From: Ziziphus jujuba
Taxonomy: Eukaryota; Streptophyta; Magnoliopsida; Rosales; Rhamnaceae
DNA: 64,000 bases
Assembly (NCBI RefSeq): GCF_031755915.1
Contig: NC_083383.1
Span: 500,001-564,000, forward strand
Reading direction: 5' to 3'
The notes under the pieces were generated by a model. That model did not search any database. It was not told the DNA's origin and was given only the letters and a program-made list of their open reading frames with translations. Positions within the stretch are counted from its first letter, which is position 1; each line of letters begins with the position of its first letter. A program made the position numbers and the translations under genes. Positions 34,987-48,220 of this stretch are shown piece by piece.

Positions 34987-37258
34987 TGATACGAACCTAG
35001 GTCGACATGCGCCTAAACCTATATTATATTAGCCCAAATCTTAATTAAATTCAGATTTTAATGGATTGACATCAACCCATAATCAACTTGTGATTGGAAA
35101 CCTTGGTATAATGAAGATGCCACAATAGGTGATAGGTATCCTATTGATAAGTCAAAACTAAAACACTCACTCTGTAATGGTATTTTAGATGTTCAAAATG
35201 AATAAAGAGAAATTCAATTTCACACAATAAATTCTGAATGAATAATGTGCTGAATATTATTGATAAAACAAGCTCTTAAATAGGCTAAAAAGTTACAAAA
35301 TAAAACCCTAATTAACTAGGTAAAACCGACCACATAGAATAGGAAACCTAATGATGGCTGAAAATCACCTCTTTTCCTAATTTAATTTGGATTAATTAAT
35401 TCTTTAATTTTAAAATAGAAATTAATTAGTTTACAATGAAAATAATAAAATAATAACTGATGTGATTCCGTCCGAGCCCGCTCAACCGATAACCCGCTGG
35501 GGTGCTGACCCAACACGAATGAAGATCAGGCCAATCACAAGAGCTCAAATTAAGAGATTTAAGGACAACTTGGGAGCATTTATATAGGGGTAATCAATTC
35601 TCAACAGAGCTTGTCCATACTTGAAGATACAAAGCATATTCTAAGCATTCAAGTGGTGGAAGCCGATACGGATCCGGATAGCAGTTTTGGTGCAAATATG
35701 GACAACGGACAGCATGAAATGGTTCCAACTCTTTATGGATTCAATACATATGTATAAGAGGATATGGAATGAAGTCAAGGCAGCTTCAAAGGCATTCAAA
35801 AAGCGGTTGTATGGACAGCTTCAAATTTGGCCTATTTTTTACTGTATTTTGTGCTGGCTTTACTGTATTTTGCTGAGTTGGCTTTTTCTTCCTCTTCCAA
35901 GCATGGGCAATGTGTGGGACTTCATGGTCAGCTTATTTGGTATCCTACAAAGTATATTGAAGTTGATTTGGAGCTCAAATTGGTCAAAAAATGGTCAAAG
36001 TCAACTTAATCAAAAAGCTAGTATTTTAGTTTTCTAATTTGATTATACTTTTTGTTTTAGGAAATTATCATTACTTTTTTGTTTTTATTTATTTATTTGC
36101 TGGACAAATAAGTTTAGGAAAGTTCTTATTTTATTATTTTCATTGTAAATTAATTATTTCCTAATCCAAAACAAAGGAATTAATTAATTAGAATTTAGAT
36201 TTGGGAAAGTAGGAAATTCAGCCACTTTACGAAAGGTTATTGTATGGCTGGTTTTCCTTATGTCTTCTAGGGTTTATTGTGTGACTTTTCCAACATATTT
36301 AAAGGCTTGTTTTATCAATAATAATCAGTACATTATTCATACAAAAAATTATTTGTGAGATTGAATTCTCTTTATTCTTTTGAACATCTAAAACACTATT
36401 AGTGAATAAGTGTTTTAGTTTTGACTTATCAATAAGACTTCCATCACCTATTGTGGCTTCTTCACTATATACCAAGGTTTCTAATCACAGATTGGTTAGG
36501 AGTCAAGGTGACCATTAGAACTTGAACATAATTAGATCCGGCCTAATATAATACGGGTTTAGGAACAGGTCGTCCTAGGTTGGTATGAATAACTTTCCTA
36601 ATTTGATTTGTCCAGCAAATAAATAAATAGAAACCAAATAAAAGACTAATTTTCTAAAACAAAAAGTCAAAATCGAATCAGGAAATAAATTGACTATCTT
36701 TCTAAGTAAGCTAACTTTGATCAATCTCCAGCTTATTTGGGCTCCAAATCAGCTTTCATATGTCATATAGGATGCCAAATATGATTAATAATGATTCCCA
36801 CACACTTTTCCTTGATTGGAATATGTCAAACATGCTTGAACAAGAAGAACAGTCAAAGTCAGCGGCTAAACATCACATTTTCGATCAAATTTACTTGCTG
36901 CTTGTACAAGCTCATTTTAGATGCTTTTGATTCTATCTTGGCTAGATTACATGTCCTCTTAATGATATTCATTGAATTCATGAAGTGTTAGAACCATTTG
37001 TTGCTGTTCGAAGTCCATATTTGCGCAAAAACAGCTATCTGGATCCATATCAGCCTCTACCACTCGGATGCTAAAAACAAGCTTTGTATCTTTGGTATTG
37101 ACAAGCCCTTTTGAAAATTAATTACTTCCTGTATAAAGGCAGTCAAGTTGTCCTTAAATTTCTTGGCTTGCGCCCTAGTGATTGGTCCGATCTTCATCCT
37201 TATTGGGTTAACAACCCAATAGGTTGTCAGTTGTGCAGGTTCAGACGGATTCTCATCA
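34987..37258 (-). mobile_element. Solo LTR (outer copy), interrupted by a second solo LTR
   Basis: On the minus strand the element starts TGATGAGAATCC at 37258 and ends CGTATCA at 34987. It is flanked by a perfect 5-bp duplication, TAGCT (34982-34986 and 37259-37263). The copy is split by an insertion at 35458-36588. Without the insertion and one target copy it is 1136 bp, almost the same length as the inner copy (1131 bp), and aligns with it end to end. There is no gag-pol interior, so it is a solo LTR. Confidence 0.85.
35458..36588 (+). mobile_element. Solo LTR (inner copy), same family, opposite orientation
   Basis: 1131 bp, from TGATGTGATTCC to GGTTGGTATGA. It is inserted into the outer solo LTR with a 5-bp duplication, ATAAC (35453-35457 and 36589-36593). 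Joining the outer halves across this site gives gttattattttattattttc, matching gttcttattttattattttc in the inner copy, so the boundary is confirmed by the paralogue. The expected terminal CA is GA here. Near the 5' end the + strand reads RPITRAQIKRFKDNL, resembling the C-terminal PITRSRAKK motif of some Ty3/gypsy polyproteins. That suggests the parental pol frame ran into the LTR. Confidence 0.85.
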
Positions 37259-37263
37259 TAGCT

Positions 37264-39003
37264 TTCCTTTCATCAATTTGTTTGCAACGCTTTAGGATGT
37301 TAAAGTTTGTATAATAGATTTTTCGTCTAGGGGATGACATTAAAGGTTTGGTATTATAAAGGTTATGAATATAAAATGATTATTTTTAATTATGGTTTAC
37401 TTTATGGAAATATAGATTACTTATTCAAGTATTTGAAATATATATTTATTATAATTATTCATTTTTTATTATAGAATATAAGCTTTGCTGTAGAGGGAAT
37501 GTTTGAGTTTTGTGAAAGCTGTTCTCCAAAATTAGGAGAACTTTCATAAGAGTGGAAATGAAGTTTTTGGTGAAAAGTTTTGGAGTAAGATAACTATTTT
37601 ATTATCATTAATTTATTCTACTTACTAAACTTATCTCATTTTAAACTATTCTTCTAGACTTCAGTTGATAGATTATATATACTTTGTTTAAGCATTTATC
37701 ATCATCATTATCTTCGTATCTTCATGACTATCTTACTTTTGCTGTTGATGTACTTTCATTTTTTCTTCATACTTTTTGTGGGATTTATGATTTATGTTGT
37801 TTTATTAAACTTTAAATTCCTATATTTCTCTTAAACCAACCTGTGAATTAACTTAATATGTATAATTCTTATTTTATTTTTTGGAACCCTTAATATATAC
37901 TGATAATCTTATGGGAATCCTATTAAAAGTATTTATAATATTTTATTTATATTATTGAGTTATATCCAATTTATAAAGAGGTTTCATTGAATTTTCAATA
38001 AAAAATCGACGAGGCTTCTCTAAACGGTATTATCTCAAGTGTCTGAGAAAGATACCAAAGACGATATTGTCAACATATGCAACAAACAATACAAAAACCT
38101 AAATTATATTTTTAAAATAAAATAAATATTTTTATTTAATAATTATATAAAAATCTTAAAAAATTAATCTTTTTCCATAAAAGTCTTGAAAATAAAATTG
38201 GAAAAATACTTTCTACTCTGAAATATTTTTTAAAAAGATAAAAATTTTAAAAATATGTAAATTATTTAATAATAATTTTATTCATTAAATCAAACATCAT
38301 TTAGTAAAGCTTCTTTCTTACTTACTTTATTTATTTATTATAAAAATATTTTGTTTCCATAATTATAAACATTTTAAGATTTTTATATTGGTTTTTTTAT
38401 TTTATATTCTCTTAAAAAATTTCAAATATTTAGTACTCAATTCAATTTTTAAATATGGTTTTATATCAAGAAAATCATAACTTTGGATTTTTATGAGTCA
38501 TAAATATTTTTTACATGTAAATTTTTCTTCAAAAAAATCTTTTCAAAAAATATTTTTAAATTATTGGTACATATTATTTAAAAATTTTGATAATTCAAGA
38601 ATAATTTTTTTTATAATAAATAAATGAAATATATATATATATATATAGGGAAAATAAACTTAACTAAATGGAATTTGATGTTGAAAATAATTTTTTTTGA
38701 AAATAATTATACATATTTTAAAATTTTATCTTTTTTTTTCAAATATTTCAAAGGATAAGGTATTTTCCCTGCTTTATTTTCATTATATTCTATGAATAAA
38801 CTAATTTTGTTTATGATTTTTAAATAATTATCAATAAAAATTATTTATTCTATTTAAAAATATTATTTAGGTTCTTTTTAATATGCGTTGCATGTATATC
38901 TCTAGACCGTATAATAGTTTCACTTTGATTTCTCATGATAATGAATTTTTGGATGAAAAATTAATTAAAAACTAACAATGAAATAAATTAGCAAGTTCAT
39001 GAA
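37264..39003. other. AT-rich intergenic DNA
   Basis: Very AT-rich with many short homopolymers and a (TA)n tract at 38631-38646. No gene or element boundary was recognised. Confidence 0.5.
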
Positions 39004-39910
39004 TTAATTTGTCAAAAAATAGTTTGAGGACCTAAATAAAACTAATAGTATAGTTGACATTATCATTATTGGACTTACGTAACTAGAAGACTGATAACAA
39101 TTACGTTTCATCTGTAGGACACAAAAAACATCTTGTACTAAAAATGAATTAGAGGGAGAAGAAAGAGTGGCAGCACCGGTGTGAGTAATGGGTAATTTAT
39201 GATCATTACCTACTGCAATCTCATCAGTTCCATTACATTCTAAGTGCATGGACAAATTTTGAAGATTTGTATAAATATGATGAGAAGCCCCTTAAGCCAA
39301 CACCTAAGAGGGAGTTGTGGATGAATTTGATGGAGGTGGTCCAAGGATAGAACTTGTCGTATAAGCCTGTGGTGGTGATGGTGCACGAGAAAAAGAAGGC
39401 TGCTGTTGAGAAGTGTAAGTCTAGTGTTGACGTACCAATGGACAGAATCTGACTGAGTGATTTTGAATCAAGCACAGTTGACACCTGCCTTTGCAGGCAC
39501 TGAGGAATTGGTCAAACAAGAAACTAGACTGGCTGAAGCAGCCATGTTGAAGATGGGTTTATGAGAGGATGAAGCATCATCACTATGACAATATTGGTGA
39601 TGCCTAAAGTTGATATTCTTGGTGGAGGAGAATCGGCTGGCCGTGTTTATTATCATGGTAAAATCTTCAGATTTTGTTTCAACTCGTTTCCTATAGTTGT
39701 CATACTCCACCAGTTTTTCATAGAGTTTTCTAAATGAAATTGATGTGTCTTGTGTTCAAAAGGTAGAAGAAATAGTTTCAAAGCCATTGGACAATCCATT
39801 GATGATATACAAGGTGAGATCACCATTGCTGACAGGATTATTAATCAAAGAAAGCTCATTTGCAGTAGCTTTCATATCCTACGCATGTGCCTTAAGAACG
39901 AATAAATTGT

Positions 39911-40345
39911 TTATGAAGTCTCATTAACCTCAACCTGGACGGTTTGGCAAATGGGAGGGCCAGTTTTTGCCATGCTTCTGTATGTTTTTGCATTGGAGAC
40001 GAATCGATGAACATCTGGTGATAAAGACGCTAAAATAGCACTTAGAATGAGAGAATCCTGACGAACCCAAAAGGTGTAGTCAGGATTTGGAGAACTAGCA
40101 GAATCAGATAGAACTGTTGATGGACATGGTAGTATAGCATCAATGAATCCATATAAATTATAACCAATCAACAAAGCATCAAATTGCTTTTTCCAAGAAA
40201 AGTATGTGGATTCTGTTAATTTCAATGGAGCTTGAGTTGCAACGTAGATGACAATAAGATTCCTATTAGCAAAGAGTGGTTCGGTGCTGACAATTAGAGG
40301 ATTGGCAGAGGTGTGTTTTGAAGTGAATGTTGAAACAATTGACAT
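39911..40345 (-). pseudogene. Copia-type gag fragment
   Basis: The frame starts MSIVSTFTS at 40345 and reads through a typical copia Gag N-terminus: LTESTYFSWKKQFDALLIGY, then GFIDAILPCPS and WVRQDSLILSAILASLS. It stops at 39911. Downstream Gag sequence continues in other frames to the zinc knuckle near 39460. In intact elements Gag forms the virus-like particle. This copy is too short and is cut by stops. Confidence 0.75.
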
Positions 40346-40400
40346 GATGATGATGATGGAAAAAAGAACTCGTTTGAGTGGAATTGAGGTTCTAATACCA

Positions 40401-40617
40401 TGCATACGAGATAATAACAGATGTGAAGAGAATGATAATTGTTCAATAATCACATAAACATTTATATACAAGAAGTGTAATACAGAATTAATATGAGATA
40501 AACTCTAATAGCTAACTACCTATGTACATGTGATAAGGATGATTATATAACAACTATAACTACAGATAAGTACAAGAGAATATACAATATGATATGATCA
40601 TATTGCCTTATTAGACA
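40401..40617 (-). repeat. 5' LTR of the copia-like remnant
   Basis: 217 bp, on the minus strand TGTCTAATAAGG...CTCGTATGCA, with TG...CA ends. The primer binding site begins immediately after it. No matching 3' LTR was found in the window. Confidence 0.65.
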
Positions 40618-40700
40618 TTAGTTTTTATACTTAACGATTTCCAAACGGTGCACTTGCAAACCCAAAAAAAACAAAAGAGAGAGAGAGAGAGAGAAACAAA

Positions 40701-41101
40701 GGATGCTTCTTTTTACACTATTTAATTTTCTTTTTACACTTCATTTTTGCATAAATTTACTAAAAAACTTTTATTATTATTTTTAAAAAAAAATTCCACT
40801 GCATTTTGGCTATATACAGCTTAATCTCCTTTCTCTGCTTAATCGCGTTGGAAAACAGTAGGACACTTTCCTCCATTGTTACGAGTAGGATGACAAATGC
40901 AAGTTAAGCTTCTTGCTGATAATGGAGCTTGGTTTTACCCCTTTCTCAATTAGATGGAGCGTGTGTGCTATGGTCTTGCCTTTGAATCTTGATTGAACCG
41001 TAAGGGGAACTAAAATATTTTAAAAGAAAAAAGAAAAAAGAAAAAATAAATGTTTTAGTAATTTTAAATAAAAATGCAGTGTAAAAAGAAACATTGTATC
41101 C
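40701..41101. repeat. MITE-like fold-back sequence
   Basis: About 400 bp with imperfect inverted ends. The left side, 40729-40770 (ttctttttacacttcattttt...), pairs with 41052-41091 (aaaaatgcagtgtaaaaagaa). Outer ends read GGATGC and GTATCC. No coding sequence is present. A target duplication could not be fixed because the flanks are A-rich. Confidence 0.4.
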
Positions 41102-43690
41102 AAAAACAAATTGAAAATATATTAGGATGATCATGGGCTGTGACCCACGCTTTTTATGAATGAATACAAAAGCCTAATTTGATTCCACAACCACAATATA
41201 AAAATTGAGGCAAATCAAACAAACTGAACTGTGAGAAGAAATCCTTAAGAGGAAAGTTGACAATGGGGTTGGCCAAGCTAAGGCGGTCTCTTTCGATACC
41301 AATTCTATGATGAATATCCTATCTTCATCTTTAAAAATGGATGAAACGGTGGTAGTAGTTTAGTTGGTACCACTGATTGAACGACATGTGTCAAAACTTT
41401 ACCTGATTAGTTTATTACCAAAAATTGATTTTTTATGATTTGAAAATGTAATTATGAAAGCGTATGCTAGTGACCTTTCTTCTTCCATGAGTAAGGGCTT
41501 CTATGTTCAACCTTTTTCATCTCCATTGTTGTAACTACAGCTTGAAGGTAACGATTGAGTTGGTCTACCAAGCTTGAAGACAGGAAGCTTTCTAAAGCAA
41601 GAGGAAGCACTTGTTTGATTTAATAGATCGATGCACCGTTATTTGATGTTTGCAGAAATTAATGGGGACTAACAGTGGACCCATAAAGAAAAAGCAAATA
41701 TGATAAATTCAATATATTCAAAACTAATTCAAATAAAAATAATCTGCTGCAATGAAACATTTCAAAATTTGATAAGTAATTGGAGACCCGCACCGCTTAT
41801 GTCATAATCGTTCAAAATACCAGCACCGCTTATGTCATAATAGTTCAAAATAAGTCATAATAGATCAAAAATTCTATATTCAAAGCCATAAAATAAATAT
41901 AGCCAAAAAATGAGAGAAGGGAAGGAGAAGTCGGAGAAGAAGATTTCCAACATAGCAAACGGAGTTTAAAAAACTATTTTGTTTCTGAAAATAGTGCTAC
42001 AAAAACGACCAAACACGTTATTGAATTTTGAGGTCAACTTTCTTTTTTTTTTTTTTTTGTAAATATTCTAATATTTCACAACTATAATGCTTGTAAATAA
42101 CATTATAATGTTTTTATTTCCTTTGTAATTTTTTTTCAATTCTAAATGCAGGAAACAGTTGTTTTTCCTCAAAACCCTTAACAAGATACTGTGTTTTGTA
42201 TATGATCAATTTTCTATCCAAAACTAGATGTTTGTTATCAACTAAAGTGAGCATAAATAAGAAATAAATAAATAAAATGTCTTGGGGTGAAAAGTGAGTA
42301 AAAATATATATATATATATATATATATAGTATAGGGTGCAATGTGATAATTTTAAAAAGTGAAAAAACAAAGCATTACATAAAAAAAAAAAAAAAAAGTG
42401 AAAAAACAAAGGATGGTTTGAAGAGTTTAGTGATATGACATTAATCCAAACTTAATTGATCTTAAAGGCATAATATTAATTTATTGACCTTCGGATATAT
42501 TACTGTGTTTTTTATTTTTATTTTTTATGTCTTAACGTTTTTATTTTTTATTTTTTATAATAAATTGGGAAATGAAAACTTTAACAATATATCTTGAGTC
42601 TAAAGTTCATTACTGATTATTTTCAAGTGATTGTATCAAAATTATTATTATTATTATTATTATAGGTATAAAAGTTATTATTGCCTTTTTCCCATGAATA
42701 TAGTCCATATATTCACTTTATAAAATAAAAGTAACGGTTTAGATACATTTGCCCCTAAACTATTACGCATTAATGTCTCATACTACATCATTTTTTTTTA
42801 TTTTTGACTTTAATTCAATTATGTATTTCCCATAGATGGATTTGATAAAATCAAGTAACAATACACAATTTATGCAACAAACTCTACTGAAATTTTATTT
42901 TTTATTTTTTAATTAGTGTGAATGTCTAATTTTATCAAATACAAAATTGCATGGTTCGACTAATATGATAAGAAAATAATAGTTTAATGACCAATTTCAT
43001 TATTTTTCAATAAAAAAATCATAGAACAAAATGCAAATAATGTACTAATTTATGATTGTAAAGTGTAAATTTTCTTTTAAAAATGTAATTAACTCTAAAA
43101 GAATAAATAATGGAAGGGTTAGTTAATGTTGGTCTCGAAATATATTAAGAACCAAAGTCGGGAAAAAAAGAAATCCTCCATGATTTACATATATATTTTT
43201 AAAATAAATGAACCCTGATCTAACAATGTAATCGTTCAAAGAAAAAGTTTAACACGTGTCAAAATAAATTCCAAAAAATCAAAATATTGGATTTATATGG
43301 ATAATTTAAAAAAAGAGTTTTTAGCATGTATGCTTCTTCGATTATTAGATTTTTGCACTTTAATTTTTAATTTTTGATTTTTGATTTTCGCCTCAAGTTC
43401 ACGACTTCACAATATCAACTGTACATATTTGTATAAAAAAGTATTGGATGTTTCATTAAGGAGTCAGAAGTTCTGGAAAGATATATAAAAGTTAATTAAA
43501 GGATCAAATTACGTAAAAAATTTAAATTTTTATTAAAAAAAAAAAAAAAAAAAACAGAGGGTGAAAACTTAATAATTGGAAAGACGTGGTATGTACCTGG
43601 TAAATATGGTTTTTAAAAGCAGAGATATTGGTACAGGGAGTAAAAAATCATAAGGGGCGGCTTTTCGCCGATCAAGCGATTCCTCTCCAC
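41102..43690. other. AT-rich intergenic DNA upstream of ATXR7
   Basis: No gene was seen. It contains a tandem repeat of about 30-35 bp around 41786-41870 (caccgcttatgtcataat), a (TA)n tract at 42303-42327 and a (TTA)n tract near 42643-42662. Confidence 0.5.
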
Positions 43691-44044
43691 AAAAGATAAT
43701 AAGGGACCAGAGAGAGAGAGAGGCGAAATCTCTCCGTACGCTCACCAAGTAAACCCTAACCCTAATCGGTAAGTAATTTTTTTGGCTAAAATTTCTTTAT
43801 TTAGAAAATTTCCCCGATTTCATTAATTGAATTTTCGTCAACCATGGATTTCGCGTGATGTATTGTATTGGATTGGATTGGATGATCATCTAATATTTAA
43901 TTAGAAAATATACGCCAGATAATTTAAATTATAAATATCGCACGCTGGCCGCTTGAATGTTAATCGACTGGAGTTGAGCAAACTGTATTAATTAATTAAT
44001 TAATTAATTAATTAATGGTTTGTTTTCAAGGGCGTTCTTCTACC
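43691..44044 (+). promoter_or_regulatory. ATXR7 5'UTR with a leader intron
   Basis: A GA-rich leader (43708-43725) is followed by a consensus donor (CG|GTAAGT at 43769). An intron of 262 bp ends in a pyrimidine-rich TTTTCAAG acceptor at 44029-44030, and a short second leader exon precedes the ATG. The intron contains a (TTAA)n run (43989-44014). An ATG at 44015 would lie inside this intron, so the first ATG of the spliced message is 44045. The transcription start is not determined. Confidence 0.6.
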
Positions 44045-47000
44045 ATGGTTTCCTCGGCAGTCCTTGTTCAGGATTGCCACCACAAGAGGCTGAAAATTTC
44101 TAATTCTGAAAACAAAGAGCTAGATTCGCAAGCATCTATAGGCTGCTGTCATGATGTTGCTGTGGCTGTGGCTGTGGCCTCATCTTTGTTTCCCACGATA
44201 GAAGAGTGCTCTTGCCACGGGTATTAATAGTATTAGTTACATATGTATATTATCTTCGTTTTCGGTTTCAGTTTTTTGCTATCGATCGATCAATCGATGC
44301 CATTAACTACTTTTTTTTTTTTTTTTTTTTTTGAGGAGTTATGAGTTATGGTTCGGTCACATGTAATTTATTAATTATTGCCAGTTTCTGAAAATAAATT
44401 ATAATAATACTTCAGGTGCGTGCAAAGTGGTTTTGTTTCTTCATCATCTTGCTGTGGTTTTGATGAAAAAGTTGGGTCAAATCCCGAGCTGGAGATGAGC
44501 TGCCAGTCAAATGGCAATAGCAGTGATATTCAACAGTCGTGTCACACTGGAGGGGGAGGGACCTTCCAGGATAAGGGTTACTCCAGGTATGAAGCACCTG
44601 CTATTGTGAGTGGATGGATGTATGTAAATGAATGTGGCCAAATGTGCGGTCCTTACATTCAGGAGCAGCTATATGAGGGTTTATCTACTGGTTTCTTGCC
44701 AGATGAGCTTCCTGTATATCCTGTGTTGAACGGGACAGTAATAAACTCCGTACCATTGAAGTATTTCAAGCAGTTTCCTGACCATGTAGCCACTGGGTTT
44801 GCATATCTAAGTATGGGTGTCTCAAGTTCAAGCATTCATTCAAATTCTTTCGTGCCTTGCCATGCTGATTTGTCTGCACATCCACAAGGTGGATTTGATA
44901 AGGATGTTATTTCTGTTAGTGTTTATCAAGGTTTGCAGTCTGTTTCCAATTTACCAGTCAACTATGACAGTAATGCGTCCACTCAGCGGATATTGAATTC
45001 TAAAAAACCTCAGTTAACTACATCGTATCCATCACAGGTAACTAACTATTTATTCTAGCAGTTATGCGTACAACCCCCTTCCTCAAAGAAAAAAGGAATC
45101 AAAATTGTATTAACGTTGTTTTAGAGTTTTACAATATTATGGGTGTCCTGAGATTCGTTTTCGTTACTCTCTTTTTCGATTCCAGTCAAGTGAAGAATCT
45201 TGTTGGTTGTATGAGGATGATGAAGGAAGGAAACATGGGCCACATTCTCTTTTAGAATTATATTCTTGGCATCAGTATGGTTATATTCGGGATTCACTTA
45301 TGGTAAGTTGCACTGCTATTTGTTTAAGTCTACTCATTGAGAGGTTGGAAGGTCATTTGTGAAGAAGCATGGAAGATACTTGCTCAGTGCCTGTAGTGTT
45401 ACTATTTAATTTTTAATTTTTATTATTATTATTTTCCACATATTACATGGCAGTTGCTATTTATTCTATGTTCTATAGTTTTTGTTGTCTTCTGACTTTA
45501 GTTTACTAATGATTTCATTTTGCAGATATATCATGTTGACAATAAGTGTACACCCTTCACATTGCTATCCATTGTAAATTCATGGAAAACTGGTAGATGT
45601 GAAACTATTCCCACGTCGGATGCCAAAAACAAGTACTCTGGCTCTTTCCCGAGCTTCATATCTGAAATTTCTGAGGGAGTTTCTTCCCAACTTCATATAG
45701 GAATTATGAAAGCAGCTCGAAGAGTTGTATTAGATGAGATCATAAGCAATATTATTGCAGAATTCGTTACTGTGAGAAAAACTCAGAGACAGATCAAGCT
45801 GGAATCACTAAATCAAGCTGTGAAAACTTTCTCATTTGATGGCAGAGTGGTAATGCATATTAATGTCAACGTAAATTTCTGATGGTTGTTTATCTAATTT
45901 TCTTTATGAGTTATTTTCTTGTCTTCACAGTCTGAATTTGATGGGAAGAGCAAGAATTGTTCTGCTGCTTCATGTGAGGTTGCTACCTCTCATTATGTTG
46001 CTGACGTGATATGTACTAATGGAAATACCAGACAGTCTTTGGCGAACAATAAATCTGTTGGAAGCATCGAGAACTTCTGGGGTTCATATGCAGCTGTTTG
46101 TAAAATACTTTATGATTATTGCATGGAAGTTGTGTGGAATTCTGTTTTTTATGATCCTGTAGCAGAGCATGCCTCTGCCTGGAGAAAGCAAAAACTTTGG
46201 TCTGGTTATCCATTATTTAGGAAACCTGTCAGTGTATGCAACACTTATTTCAAGAAGGTTGAAAATTTACCTCTTAAAGCTGTAAGTTACAAATCTACTT
46301 CTGGTCCTTGATTTTCTGTTCTTGTTGTGTATATTGTAATGTTACAGTCATTTTTTACAGTTGTCGCCCTGGAACGAGTCCTCTGCTTGTGATGATGGTT
46401 GTCCCACTAGTTTTAAACCGTTGGAAATGGAACCAGATTATTATGCTCAGCCATCTACTATGACCTCATCTATGCAAGTTGTATTCAAGTCATCCGATAA
46501 GATGAGCTCCTCATGCACCGATCATATGGATGAGTACATGAAATGCATGGTAAAGTTTATAGAAAATGAGCTCCACTTCTCCGCAGAGGTAGCTTTGACC
46601 GGGGATGTTGAACATTTCATTGAGGAGGAAGTGCAGAAGTTAGTCAAGTCTTCTGGAGATGGAAAATTACTTAAGGTAACTTACAGTCCTCAAATTAAAT
46701 GCTGTTTCCTCTTCCCTTTTTTATGCAGTAGTTAAGTTTCTATCACCATGATTTTTGATAAGGGGAATATTTTACTTTTTCAGGACAATATTCCTTGTAA
46801 CAGCAATTATGGATTGCTAGAGACTTGTGATGAATTAACTGACTCAAATGAAATATGCTTAGAGATGATGTTATCTGAAGTATCTTCACTTCCTTCACAA
46901 ACAGCAAAACCTTCTCATCAACCTATATCTGAAAACCAGGTGTTTCAGTTGTTCTCAACTGTGTTTAAGGAACTACATTCACATGTTAATCTGGCTGTTG

Positions 47001-48187
47001 ATCCAGAAACCAATGAACCTCCACCCCCTGGTTTTGAAGACAATACCAGAGCTCCTGTTCCTTCATGTCTAGGCAAACTCCGCCTCTCCAGGTCTGATGA
47101 ATGTATTCCTAAAATTGGGGAATATGTGGTCACAGCAATATGCCGGCAAAGATTGCATGAGGATGTTCTTAGAGAATGGAAATTGTTATTTTTTGATTGT
47201 TATCTTAATCAATTTCTCATATCATGGCATACTTCAAAGAAACATAGTAATCTTGGTGGTCACAAGGTATGCTGTTCTATCCAACTTTCCCTCGCCTCCT
47301 TTTCATCTCTATGTTTAGAATTTCTTGATGAATGTGATCTCAGTAGAATTTTTTGACCATTGTGATCTCAGTTGAGGCATATACTTTGTTTCAGGAAGGA
47401 GCATCTGATGCAAAAAAGGAAGATTCAGGAGATGCTTCTTTTCTAGACAACCGTAAAGAAGAACCAAAATGTTGTCCCAGTTCAAGCTCTGCAAAACTTC
47501 CACTTTTGATTGATAAATATACTTATTATCGCAAAAAGAAGTTGTCTCGGAGAAGGTTAGGAGCCTCAGTTGACACTGGGTTATGGAATCATTTAGCAGA
47601 CAAGTCAAAAAAACAACGTGTTTCTGGAGATTTACCTGAGACTGCAGAAGTTGAACCTCCAGCTGTGACTTCTGAAAATGTTGGGCTAAAAAAACGCCAC
47701 ACTGAAAATTTTGTTAAGCGTACATCTTTGCAACCTGTTAGTAAACTTAAAAGTAGTTTGCCTGGGGATCATTCAGCAGCCAAGAATACAAGTAGGAAAG
47801 CAACCAAAGTTTCTCATGGAGTTCGAAGTATGTTTGTTTGCATGATATTTAGTTTGATATTTGCTAATGTTTTTGTGCTTCTCAATTCTGGATTTGTGAA
47901 TAAGGACTTATATATTTTTATTTGGTGGTCACATACGTATTATTCTGTATGTTATTGCCTATGAAGAATAATTTACATATTGATATCAGCTGTTGATCAT
48001 ATTATCTAGGTAGCAAGATCAAAGAAAGTGCTGTTAAACGTAGCACAGTGCAGGTTTCAATGTTCTCTGGAAATTGTGTTGGTGTTGAGAAAGTGGCCAA
48101 TGGCTATGACCATGATGTTCAAATTCAGGGAAAGAGTTGTAAGTATCTAATATTTTACTTTTTATTGAGCAAAATTAAATATCACTT

Positions 48188-48220
<33 letters not shown>

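Larger units (their letters stand above)
39004..40617 (-). mobile_element. Truncated Ty1/copia-like retrotransposon (5' LTR, gag, start of protease)
   Basis: The minus-strand order is 5' LTR (40617-40401), a degenerate tRNA-Met primer site (TGGTATTAGAACC directly after the LTR), gag, a zinc knuckle CQLCLIQNHSVRFC near 39460 and the beginning of a protease. There the active-site aspartate region is lost (a stop precedes GASHHI). The rest of pol and the 3' LTR are missing. Frames are broken throughout. The left boundary is the point where recognisable coding ends and is approximate. Confidence 0.75.

Noticed and set aside
35687..36037. 116-codon ORF with Leu/Trp-rich product
   Set aside because: It lies inside the inner solo LTR and is not conserved in frame in the outer copy.
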